In this document: positions 1-6,489 of the stretch, one piece after another
Layout of the letters: each line of letters starts with the position of its first letter
Numbering within the stretch: the first letter of the stretch is position 1
Assembly: GCA_029940125.1 (NCBI GenBank)
Contig: JAOZRP010000101.1
Coordinates: 1 to 7,545 of the forward strand
From: a bacterium
Lineage (GTDB): Bacteria > Desulfobacterota > Anaeroferrophillalia > Anaeroferrophillales > Anaeroferrophillaceae
DNA: 7,545 nucleotides
Direction of reading: 5' to 3'
Made by a program: the position numbers and the translations under genes
The notes under the pieces: model-generated
What the model saw: only the letters and a program-made list of their open reading frames with translations
What the model was told of the DNA's origin: nothing
Database searches by the model: none

Positions 1-2
1 AC

Positions 3-1652
3 GGCTACATGGTCAACAGCAGCAACCTGAGAACCCAGGGCTGGCGGGTTGATGAGGACGGCAATACCATTGGCGATATTACCGATATCAATATCGCCGA
101 CGTTTCTTCCTCCAGTCGGGCGACGACCGAGGTCAGTATTGGTGCCAATCTGGATTCTACCTCGGAAACCCGTTTTGTCTTGGATGATTATAACAACCAG
201 ATTGTTGTTAATGATGGTTCAGGTCCAAGGACGGTAACCTTGAATACGGGAACATATACCGGTGACACTCTGGCGGAAGCGCTGGAATCGAACATTGATC
301 TTACCGGGTTAACCGTTACCTACAGCCCGGTAACCGGTAAATTTACTTTTGCTAATGATACAGGGAACGATGTAGATTTGGAGATGGGCGTTGAAAACTC
401 CACGATCAGGGAGCTCCTCGGCTTTGACCCGGCAACAGTAACTATTGGGGATGGCAGCAGCGAGATCAGCGGCATTCCACGGCTTACCGACAAGTTGTTT
501 TATGTCAATAACAACAACAATACTATTTCATTTACCGTGGGTGGTACTGATTATGTGGCAACTATTCCAGTTATCGCAACTCCGTACACAACCCAGATGG
601 TTAGTGGTGGGCCTTCAACGTCTTCGATCGCCACGGCAGTTCAAGATGCTTTAAATACTGCCTATGGAAGTAACATCTTTACCGTTTCCTTTGATGATGA
701 TACCGGAAAATTTACCATCAGTTCAACTGTGGCTGCCAGGATGAACTGGGATGCGGAAGAAACATCAGCGGAGCAATTGCTGGGTTTTGCCAGTGAATAT
801 GATCCTAATAATACCTTAACGGTTACCAGTTTTAATATTACTGCCGGGGGGTCAGTTGAAAGTGTTTACTCCCCCAATACGGTTTTTGATCCGACGGCGG
901 CCACTTATTCCACCGCCCTGAACGTTTATGATACCCTGGGTTCCCCTCACACGATCACTTTGTATTTCAAAAAGGTGTCTAGCAACAACTGGGAATGGTA
1001 CGCGGCCATGAGCAGCGACGATTTGGATAACGGTGTTCCGAATTCTGATGGCACCCCGCAGCCGATGATGGTGGGAGGCGGCGGGACGCTGGAATTCAAT
1101 CCCAATGGCTCCTTGAAAGAGGTGACCGGCAACCGTGATGTTTATTTCAATTTCGCCGGCGGCGCCGACCTGCTGCAGCCCATTGACATTGATTTCGGCA
1201 CCAGCAGCAGCGAGGGCGGCAGCGGCCTGGACGGAACCACCCAGTATGCCAACGCTTCCGCCACCTTTTCCCAGAGCCAGGATGGCTTCCCGGCCGGGTC
1301 GTTGTCCGGCGTCAGCGTCGGCCGCGACGGCCTCATTTCCGGGGTGTTCAGCAATGGCGAGATCAAACCCCTGGCCCAGTTGGCCCTGGCCATGTTCCAA
1401 AGTCCCTGGGGTCTGGTGAAGGAAGGCAATAACCTCTGGGCGGAGACGGTGGAGTCCGGCAACGTCAGCATCGGTTTGCCGAAAACTGCCGGCCGGGGGG
1501 AGATTGCCGCCAATTCCCTTGAACAGTCAAATGTTGACATCGCCACCGAGTTTGTGCGCATGATCGCCGCCCAGCGGGCCTACCAGGCCAATGCCCGAAT
1601 GATTACCACCAGTGACGACTTGTTGAACGAGGTGGTCAACTTGAAACGGTAA
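3..1652 (+). CDS. flgE: Flagellar hook protein FlgE, 5'-truncated by window edge
   Basis: FlgE is the structural subunit of the flagellar hook, the universal joint between rod and filament, exported by the flagellar type III system. The reading frame is already open at base 3 (Gly-Tyr precede the first Met at base 9), so the N-terminal rod/hook-helix segment lies outside the window. Numbering from that Met, residues 1-15 are the end of the conserved N-terminal core (MVNSSNLRTQGW). Residues 52-141 and 159-262 form a duplicated insert. Residues 285-405 match the FlaE/D2 domain (FDP..YSTALNVYDTLGSPHTITLYF). Residues 412-490 return to the core, and 503-547 are the signature C-terminal helix (SLEQSNVDIATEFVRMIAAQ, then NVVNL-type end, here NEVVNLKR). 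With 547 visible residues plus a missing start it is well above the roughly 400 of E. coli FlgE; the insert explains this. A strong terminator follows, so it ends its operon. Identity is secure; only the missing start is unknown. Confidence 0.95.
   Translation, partial: GYMVNSSNLRTQGWRVDEDGNTIGDITDINIADVSSSSRATTEVSIGANLDSTSETRFVLDDYNNQIVVNDGSGPRTVTLNTGTYTGDTLAEALESNIDLTGLTVTYSPVTGKFTFANDTGNDVDLEMGVENSTIRELLGFDPATVTIGDGSSEISGIPRLTDKLFYVNNNNNTISFTVGGTDYVATIPVIATPYTTQMVSGGPSTSSIATAVQDALNTAYGSNIFTVSFDDDTGKFTISSTVAARMNWDAEETSAEQLLGFASEYDPNNTLTVTSFNITAGGSVESVYSPNTVFDPTAATYSTALNVYDTLGSPHTITLYFKKVSSNNWEWYAAMSSDDLDNGVPNSDGTPQPMMVGGGGTLEFNPNGSLKEVTGNRDVYFNFAGGADLLQPIDIDFGTSSSEGGSGLDGTTQYANASATFSQSQDGFPAGSLSGVSVGRDGLISGVFSNGEIKPLAQLALAMFQSPWGLVKEGNNLWAETVESGNVSIGLPKTAGRGEIAANSLEQSNVDIATEFVRMIAAQRAYQANARMITTSDDLLNEVVNLKR
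162..794 (+). repeat. Two divergent copies of a hook-insert module inside flgE
   Basis: Two protein segments, residues 52-141 (bases 162-431) and 159-262 (bases 483-794), share the same order of motifs: an NNQI/NNTI strand followed by T-rich residues, a TLAEAL / IATAVQDAL helix, VTYSPVTGKFTF / VSFDDDTGKFTI, and finally STIRELLGF / SAEQLLGF. This is seen directly by comparing the translations. The layout resembles the flagellin-hook IN type of beta-rich insert known from flagellins and hook proteins. The copies are diverged at DNA level, so the duplication is old. Confidence 0.75.
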
Positions 1653-1677
1653 GCCGTTCCGGAAACAATCTGTCGTC

Positions 1678-1714
1678 AAGAGGGCGTGGGGATATCCCCA
1701 CGCCCTCTTTTCTT
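1678..1714 (+). terminator. Intrinsic terminator after flgE
   Basis: Bases 1678-1693 and 1694-1709 are perfect inverted copies (16 bp, centre GATATC), with a GC-rich core AGGGCGTGGGG / CCCCACGCCCT followed by TTTTCTT. It begins 26 nt after the flgE stop codon. As RNA the middle few bases would form the loop. It separates the flagellar operon from the two-component operon. Confidence 0.93.
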
Positions 1715-1748
1715 AAGAAATTATAATGATTCCCACCTGTTTCCACCC

Positions 1749-1777
1749 TTTACATTTTTTTGGGGGATGGCTAGAAT
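1749..1777 (+). promoter_or_regulatory. Sigma70-type promoter of the two-component operon
   Basis: TTTACA (1749-1754) and TAGAAT (1772-1777) are separated by exactly 17 nt, each box matching the sigma70 consensus at 5 of 6 positions. The expected transcription start is near 1784, giving a leader of about 40 nt before the regulator ATG. It lies just downstream of the flgE terminator, as expected for an independent transcription unit. Two CCACC words 10 bp apart (1733-1737 and 1743-1747) sit directly upstream of the -35 box and could be a regulator site. Confidence 0.75.
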
Positions 1778-1823
1778 AGTTTTAAAAAAGACATGGGGAT
1801 AACCTTTGCGTGAAGGGATGATT

Positions 1824-2504
1824 ATGAAGATCCTGGTCATCGAAGATGAAAAGAAAGTGGCGAATTTCCTGCAGAAAGGATTGAAGGAAGAACAATACGT
1901 GGTGGATGTTGCCTATGACGGTCTCGAAGGCGAACACTTGGCGAAGACCAACGACTACGATCTGATTCTCCTTGATATCATGCTGCCGGGCAAGGACGGC
2001 ATCGAAATCCTGAAGACGCTGCGCCAGTGCCAGGTGAACATCCCGGTGATCATGCTGACGGCCAAGGAGATGGTGGAAGATAAAATCAAGGGCTTCAACG
2101 CCGGTTGTGATGACTACATCAGCAAGCCCTTTTCTTTTGAAGAATTGCTGGTGCGGATCAGGGCGGTGCTGCGGCGTGGCGGGGGAGCGCTGAGCAACGT
2201 CATCACCTTTGCCGATCTGACCCTCGATTTGATCAGTCACAAGGTCATTCGCGCCGGCCGCGAGATTGAGCTGACCGCCAAGGAATACACCCTGCTTGAA
2301 TACCTGGTGCGCAATCCCAACCGGGTGCTTACCAGGACCATGATTGCCGAGCATGTCTGGGATTACAACTATGACAGCTTTACCAATGTCATTGATGTTT
2401 ATATCAACTACCTGCGCAACAAGGTGGATCGGGGTTTTGATACCAAGCTGATCCACACGGTGCGCGGGGTTGGATATGTCTTGAAAGAGGAACAGAAAAA
2501 ATGA
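1824..2504 (+). CDS. OmpR/PhoB-family response regulator (CusR-like)
   Basis: This is a cytoplasmic DNA-binding regulator activated by phosphorylation from the kinase encoded next. It has 226 residues, normal for the family. The receiver domain (about 1-120) has the acidic pair E7/D8, phosphoacceptor D51 in LLDIMLPGKDG, T79 in VIMLTA and K101 in SKPF. The winged-helix effector domain (about 128-224) has the typical AKEYTLLEYLVRNPNRVLTR, the VIDVYINYLRNKVD recognition region and the closing IHTVRGVGYVL. I chose ATG 1824 because GAAGGG (1812-1817) lies 6 nt upstream; an in-frame TTG at 1806 and ATG at 1818 would give short extra ends without a properly spaced ribosome site. Its stop overlaps the kinase start by ATGA (2501-2504), so the two are translationally coupled. 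The sequence style is closest to heavy-metal regulators (CusR/CzcR/CopR), but no efflux genes are adjacent, so the inducing signal is not known. Confidence 0.93.
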   Translation: MKILVIEDEKKVANFLQKGLKEEQYVVDVAYDGLEGEHLAKTNDYDLILLDIMLPGKDGIEILKTLRQCQVNIPVIMLTAKEMVEDKIKGFNAGCDDYISKPFSFEELLVRIRAVLRRGGGALSNVITFADLTLDLISHKVIRAGREIELTAKEYTLLEYLVRNPNRVLTRTMIAEHVWDYNYDSFTNVIDVYINYLRNKVDRGFDTKLIHTVRGVGYVLKEEQKK

Positions 2505-3943
2505 AACCGGTAAGCATCAGGCTGAAACTGACGGCCCTGTACGTGGCCGTATTCGGCCTGTTCCTGGTGGTGTTCAGCTGCTGGGTCTACCTGATGATGG
2601 AGCAGAAGCTCAATCAGACGGTGGACCAGCGTTTGAAAACCATGGCGGAACTGATCGGCAAGACGGACTTGTGTGCCGTTCCCAGTTTCCTGCCTCCCGA
2701 GTTTGAACGGCGCTTGAATCATATTTTCGGCGTCCGGCCGACCGGGAAATTTGTACGGCTGCTGGATTTGTCTGGTACCATAGGTTCCAGGACGGAAAAT
2801 CTCGAGGACAAGTCGATTCCCGTCAACCGCGAGATCTTGAAGCGGGTAACCAGGGGGGAAATCGTTTACGAAACCCAGAAGCTTTTCGGCGATGAAATTC
2901 CCATTCGCTTCATCAACTATCCCCTGCTGGATTACCAGAAAAAAGTCAGGGGGGTCATTCAGGTGGGAACGTCGCTGGAATACGTGCAGGCGTCAATGCA
3001 GAATTTGCTGCTGATCCTGCTGATTTCCGTGCCGACCCTGATTTTTGTCGCTGGCCTGGCCGGTTACTTTCTTGCCGGCAAGGCCTTGAAACCGATTCGT
3101 GACATCGCAACGACCACCCGGCATATTACCGCCAACAACCTGGATGAACGCATAACCGTTGAAGTGGCTAAAGATGATATCGGCCAGCTGTCCCAGACCA
3201 TTAATCAAATGCTGGATCGTCTGTCCCAGGCTTTTTTGAAGGTTACCCAGTTTTCTGCCGACGCCTCCCATGAGTTGCGGACGCCCTTGACCATCCTGCG
3301 GGGCGAAGTGGAAATCGGTCTGCGGGGGGATCGCTCCGCAGCCGAATACCGGGACATCCTGGTCAGCAATCTGGAAGAGATTGAAAGGATGTCAAAAATT
3401 GTCAGCGACCTTCTCTTGCTGTCCCGCAGCGACATGGGGCAGGAGGTCCTGTCCCGGGAATCGGTTGATCTGCGGGATGTGGTTCAGGAGTTGATCAACC
3501 AGCTGGCGATGCTGGCCGAGCAGAAGGATATTGTTCTGACCGGGGATGTCCAGCCGGTTCCCCTGGTGTCGGGAGATAAACTGCGCTTGCGTCAGATGGC
3601 CGCCAACCTGATTGCCAACGCCATTCGCTACACTTCCGAAGGCGGACGGGTAAACGTTCGTCTGGAAGCGGTTGAGCAGGGGGTGAAACTGGTGGTTGAG
3701 GATACGGGGATCGGCATTCCCGAAGCCGATCTGCCCCGGATTTTTGACCGTTTTTACCGGGTGGACAAGGCCCGCAGCCGGGAGGAAGGCGGCAGCGGTC
3801 TGGGATTGAGCATCGTCAAGTGGATCGTTGATGCCCATCACGGTGACATCACGGTCGAAAGCGTGGTTGGCGAAGGTACCACCTTTACGGTTGTTCTCCC
3901 GCGTGCTGATGAGGCAGCGCTGGAGGAGGAGATTAGAAAATAA
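2501..3943 (+). CDS. Membrane sensor histidine kinase, heavy-metal (CusS) type
   Basis: This is an inner-membrane kinase that senses an envelope signal and phosphorylates the preceding regulator. It has 480 residues. TM1 is about 11-32, the periplasmic sensor about 33-167, TM2 about 169-191, HAMP about 192-243 (LKPIRDIATTTRHITANNLDERI), and HisKA carries FSADASHELRTPLT with phospho-acceptor H257. HATPase_c has the N box around N369/N373 (NLIANAIRYT), the G1 box DTGIGIP at 401-407, the F box FDRFYR at 415-420 and the G2 box GGSGLGLSI at 430-438. All catalytic motifs are intact. The length and the SADASHELRTP style match the heavy-metal sensor kinase group (CusS/CopS). The periplasmic domain, however, has a single Cys (C58) and no obvious His/Met clusters, so metal sensing is not demonstrated. 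AAAGAGG at 2484-2490 provides the ribosome site. The neighbouring protease gene suggests an alternative role in envelope stress. Confidence 0.93.
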   Translation: MKPVSIRLKLTALYVAVFGLFLVVFSCWVYLMMEQKLNQTVDQRLKTMAELIGKTDLCAVPSFLPPEFERRLNHIFGVRPTGKFVRLLDLSGTIGSRTENLEDKSIPVNREILKRVTRGEIVYETQKLFGDEIPIRFINYPLLDYQKKVRGVIQVGTSLEYVQASMQNLLLILLISVPTLIFVAGLAGYFLAGKALKPIRDIATTTRHITANNLDERITVEVAKDDIGQLSQTINQMLDRLSQAFLKVTQFSADASHELRTPLTILRGEVEIGLRGDRSAAEYRDILVSNLEEIERMSKIVSDLLLLSRSDMGQEVLSRESVDLRDVVQELINQLAMLAEQKDIVLTGDVQPVPLVSGDKLRLRQMAANLIANAIRYTSEGGRVNVRLEAVEQGVKLVVEDTGIGIPEADLPRIFDRFYRVDKARSREEGGSGLGLSIVKWIVDAHHGDITVESVVGEGTTFTVVLPRADEAALEEEIRK

Positions 3944-3959
3944 TAATATTTTTCTAATC
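3931..3959 (+). repeat. Perfect 10-bp inverted repeat across the kinase stop codon
   Basis: GATTAGAAAA (3931-3940) and TTTTCTAATC (3950-3959) are perfect inverted copies around a 9-nt AT-only loop that contains the TAA stop. The stem is AT-rich and no U-tract follows the right arm, so it is a weak terminator at best. It could be an operator or an mRNA 3' stabilising hairpin. Confidence 0.6.
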
Positions 3960-3993
3960 GAGGTATAATTTCTTTTTAATTGAGGTATAATTT
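3955..3993 (+). promoter_or_regulatory. Two direct repeats, each with TATAAT, 22 bp apart
   Basis: TAATCGAGGTATAATTT (3955-3971) and TAATTGAGGTATAATTT (3977-3993) are 17-bp repeats with one mismatch, offset by 22 bp, about two helical turns. Each includes a perfect TATAAT (3964-3969, 3986-3991). Neither has a recognisable -35 box at 16-18 bp, so if these are promoters for the protease gene they probably need an activator. The alternative is a tandem regulator-binding site. The repeat is certain; its function is inferred. Confidence 0.5.
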
Positions 3994-4062
3994 TTCCCTG
4001 TTACAAGGGGAGAATAGAAAGTCGGTTGTCAAAACCACTCTCTGCTCCTCTCTTCTCTTCCT

Positions 4063-4106
4063 GTTGGCAACCAGCCTTTTACCTCCTTTTTGGGCTGTTT
4101 GCCAAC
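4063..4106 (+). promoter_or_regulatory. Leader hairpin with anti-Shine-Dalgarno loop before the protease gene
   Basis: Bases 4063-4076 pair with 4093-4106 at 13 of 14 positions, leaving a 16-nt loop (4077-4092). The loop holds ACCTCCT (4081-4087), the exact complement of AGGAGGT (4180-4186), the ribosome site of the downstream protease gene. The arms contain TTGGCAA/TTGCCAA words also used by the next hairpin, so other pairings are possible. This suggests RNA-level control but is not proof of it. Confidence 0.45.
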
Positions 4107-4107
4107 C

Positions 4108-4142
4108 ACCCCTTGGCAGGGTTGCCAAGGGGTGTCCCTTTT
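4108..4142 (+). terminator. Terminator-like hairpin between kinase and protease genes
   Basis: ACCCCTTGGCA (4108-4118) and TGCCAAGGGGT (4123-4133) form a perfect 11-bp, GC-rich stem with a 4-nt loop. TTTT (4139-4142) follows after a 5-nt gap, so the U-tract is imperfectly placed. It may end the two-component transcript or act as an attenuator for the protease gene, whose start codon is 53 nt downstream. Confidence 0.5.
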
Positions 4143-4194
4143 CTGGTGCTGAGGCAGGGAGTCACAACTTTACTTGTTCAGGAGGTTGGTTGAA

Positions 4195-5595
4195 ATGCGC
4201 ACATTAGGTAAACGTTCCATAATCATTCTGGTGATCGCGGTGATTGTTGGTTGTTGGTTCCAGTTGGGGCTGGCGGTTCCCGCTCCTTCAAGTTTTGCCC
4301 CGCTGGTTAAGAATCTGACCCCGGCCGTTGTCAATATTAACACCACCAAGGTGGTGAAACGCGGCAGGGGATTCAGTTTCCATGGCTCCCCTTTTTCCAA
4401 TGACCCTTTTGATGAATTTTTCAACCGTTTTTTCGGACAGCAGTTTCCACATAAATTCAAGCAGAAAAGCCTGGGCTCCGGCTTTATCATCAGCAAGGAC
4501 GGCTATATCCTGACCAACAATCACGTGGTGGAAGACGCTGATGAAGTCAAGGTCACGCTTTCCGATGAGAAGACCTATGACGCCAAGATTATCGGCACCG
4601 ATGCCAAGACCGACCTGGCGGTGTTGAAAATTGACGTTGACCATGACCTGCCCGTTGTTTCCCTGGGTGATTCCAGCCAGTTGGAGGTAGGTGACTGGGT
4701 GATTGCCATCGGCAACCCTTTTGGCCTGGAAAGGACGGTTACCGCCGGGATTGTCAGCGCCCGCGGCCGGGTCATTGGTTCCGGCCCCTATGATGATTTT
4801 ATCCAGACCGATGCTTCCATCAATCCCGGAAACAGCGGCGGCCCCCTGTTCAACCTGCAGGGTGAAGTCGTCGGCATCAATACCGCGATTGTCGCCAGCG
4901 GCCAGGGCATTGGCTTTGCCATTCCCGTCAACATGGCCAAGGATCTGCTGCCCCAGTTGAAAACCGGCAAGGTTTCCCGGGGCTGGCTGGGGGTGCAGGT
5001 GCAGAAGGTCACCCCGGAGCTGGCGGAATCCTTTAACCTGGAAAATGAGAAGGGCGCCCTGGTGGCCGATGTGGTTGAAGACAGCCCGGCGGCCAAGGCC
5101 GGGGTGAAGACCGGCGACATTATTCTTTCCTTCAACGGCAAGGAAGTGGACAGCATGCGCAAGCTTCCCCGGCTGGTGGCAGCCGTGCCTCCGGGAACCA
5201 AGGTGAAGATGAAGGTGCTGCGTCGGGGCAAGGTGAAAACCCTGAAAGTGGTGATTGCCGAGTTAAAAGATGGGGAGATGGCTGACAACGGCAGTTCGGA
5301 GAGCGGACATGTATCCAGCCTGGGAATGGTGGTTCTCCAAATTACCCCGGAACTTGCCGGACAATATCGCCTGCCTCGCGATTCCGGAGTGGTCATCAGC
5401 CGCATTGATCCCGACGGCCTGGCTGCTGAAGGCGGCTTGCGTACCGGCGACATCATCCTGCAGGTTGACAACTATGATATCAACACGGTAAAGGATTTCC
5501 ACCGGGCGCTCAAAAAGGCGGAAAAAAAGAGACTTATCCGCTTTTTAATCCAGCGGCGCAACAGCAGGATCTTTGTGGTTATGAGAATGAAATAA
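4195..5595 (+). CDS. Do-family periplasmic serine protease, two PDZ domains (DegP/DegQ/HtrA)
   Basis: This is an envelope quality-control protease/chaperone that degrades misfolded exported proteins. It has 466 residues, close to DegP/DegQ. The N-terminus (residues 1-30) is a signal sequence: basic start (R2, K6, R7), hydrophobic core 8-19, and possible cleavage after GLA (27) or VPA (30); IVGC at 17-20 also resembles a lipobox. The trypsin-like domain has H110 (TNNHVV), D140 (KTDLAVLK) and S214 (GNSGGPL), so the catalytic triad is complete. The Phe/Arg-rich stretch 57-90 corresponds to the regulatory LA loop. PDZ1 is about 260-350 (GWLGVQVQ..GALVADV..SPAAKAG) and PDZ2 about 373-462 (GMVVLQI..SGVVISRI..GLRTGDIILQVD). 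ATG 4195 is chosen because AGGAGG (4180-4185) lies 9 nt upstream; an in-frame TTG at 4174 would put that site inside the gene. It is preceded by a structured leader and followed after 12 nt by prmA. Family assignment is firm; DegP versus DegQ naming is not resolvable here. Confidence 0.95.
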   Translation: MRTLGKRSIIILVIAVIVGCWFQLGLAVPAPSSFAPLVKNLTPAVVNINTTKVVKRGRGFSFHGSPFSNDPFDEFFNRFFGQQFPHKFKQKSLGSGFIISKDGYILTNNHVVEDADEVKVTLSDEKTYDAKIIGTDAKTDLAVLKIDVDHDLPVVSLGDSSQLEVGDWVIAIGNPFGLERTVTAGIVSARGRVIGSGPYDDFIQTDASINPGNSGGPLFNLQGEVVGINTAIVASGQGIGFAIPVNMAKDLLPQLKTGKVSRGWLGVQVQKVTPELAESFNLENEKGALVADVVEDSPAAKAGVKTGDIILSFNGKEVDSMRKLPRLVAAVPPGTKVKMKVLRRGKVKTLKVVIAELKDGEMADNGSSESGHVSSLGMVVLQITPELAGQYRLPRDSGVVISRIDPDGLAAEGGLRTGDIILQVDNYDINTVKDFHRALKKAEKKRLIRFLIQRRNSRIFVVMRMK

Positions 5596-5607
5596 GGTGA
5601 GTGAAAA

Positions 5608-6489
5608 TTGGTTGTAAGTCAGAATTCCGGGGAAAAGGACGGCGTCCCGCCTTCCTGGTGGGCGTTGTCCTTTATTCCCGATTCTGAATATGTTGAACAG
5701 GTCACCCGGCTGCTTTTCGCGGCCGGGTGTTCTGGTCTCTGGGAAAAGGAAAGAAGCGGCGGCCGGCCGGTGACCGTGGCCTATTTCCCCTTTGACCGCC
5801 GGGATGAACTGACGGCTCTCTGCCGGCGGCTGAGCCCTTTTTTGCTGGGTTCAGGGGCGGTCGAGGTGGAAAAAATCGATCAGCAGAACTGGATGGAAGG
5901 CTGGAAAGAGCATTTCAAGCCGGTCAGGCTGACGCCGTCCTGGCTGGTAATGCCGCCGTGGTGGCCGGTGGCGAAACCGCCGCCGCCGCGGATCATCATT
6001 CATCCGGGGATGGCTTTCGGGACCGGCACCCATGAAACCACCCGGCTGGCGGCAGGATTGCTGGAAAAGAACCTGAGACCGGGGGACTCGGTACTGGACG
6101 TGGGAACCGGCAGCGCCGTGCTGGCCATCCTGGCCCATAAACTTGGGGCTGGACATATTTTTGCTCTTGATATAGATGAAGATGCATTGGAGAACGCGGC
6201 TGAAAACTGCCGGCTGAATGGCTGTGAACAGGAAGTGCGGCTGAGCTCAACGCCGCTGGATGCCTTCGGGGAAACCTGCGATCTGGTGATTGCCAATATT
6301 ATTGCCCCGGTACTGGTGGAGTTGGCTCCCCGGCTGGCAGCCAGGGTGGTTACGGGGGGATGTCTGATTCTGTCCGGGATACTGGTTGAACAGTCAAGCC
6401 AGGTGGAAAAAATATATACGGCTCTCGGCTGTACGGTGGAACAGATGCAGACCGACGGTGAATGGGTGGCGATGCAATGTCGACGGTAA
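5608..6489 (+). CDS. prmA: Ribosomal protein L11 methyltransferase PrmA
   Basis: PrmA transfers methyl groups from S-adenosylmethionine to ribosomal protein L11 in the cytoplasm. It has 293 residues, the same length as E. coli PrmA. The N-terminal substrate-binding part (about 17-90) begins WWALSFIPDSEYVEQVTRLL. The linker has the hallmark NWMEGWKEHFKP (94-105). The catalytic domain has the PrmA signature PGMAFGTGTHETTR (133-146), SAM motif I LDVGTGSAVLAI (163-174, where DVGCGSGILAI is usual), the acidic ALDIDEDAL (186-194), DLVIANIIAPVL (225-236) and GCLILSGIL (251-259). The start is a TTG: an in-frame TGA at 5602-5604 blocks any earlier start, no other start lies before the conserved WW segment, and AAGGTGA (5594-5600) sits 7 nt upstream, overlapping the protease stop codon. 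It probably shares the protease transcript. Confidence 0.93.
   Translation: MVVSQNSGEKDGVPPSWWALSFIPDSEYVEQVTRLLFAAGCSGLWEKERSGGRPVTVAYFPFDRRDELTALCRRLSPFLLGSGAVEVEKIDQQNWMEGWKEHFKPVRLTPSWLVMPPWWPVAKPPPPRIIIHPGMAFGTGTHETTRLAAGLLEKNLRPGDSVLDVGTGSAVLAILAHKLGAGHIFALDIDEDALENAAENCRLNGCEQEVRLSSTPLDAFGETCDLVIANIIAPVLVELAPRLAARVVTGGCLILSGILVEQSSQVEKIYTALGCTVEQMQTDGEWVAMQCRR

Noticed and set aside
852..1400. A 182-codon - strand frame inside flgE
   Set aside because: It is antisense to the conserved FlaE/D2 and core domains of the hook protein; Gly/Ala-rich composition is typical of a shadow frame.
1722..1727. TATAAT as a promoter -10 before the regulator
   Set aside because: Its -35 position would fall inside the flgE terminator stem and no matching box is there; TTTACA-N17-TAGAAT downstream is a much better promoter.
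1782..2456. A 224-codon - strand frame opposite the response regulator
   Set aside because: The + strand encodes a complete receiver and winged-helix protein with all key residues; the antisense frame has no motif.
4026..4033. A sigma-E-like TCAAA element before the protease gene
   Set aside because: No GAACTT-type -35 element lies at the expected distance upstream.
3980..4207. A 75-codon + strand frame with a hydrophobic stretch (SSLLFLLATSLL) in the protease leader
   Set aside because: It starts at a TTG with no ribosome site nearby, runs through two strong hairpins and past the protease start; the hydrophobicity comes from the CT-rich DNA.
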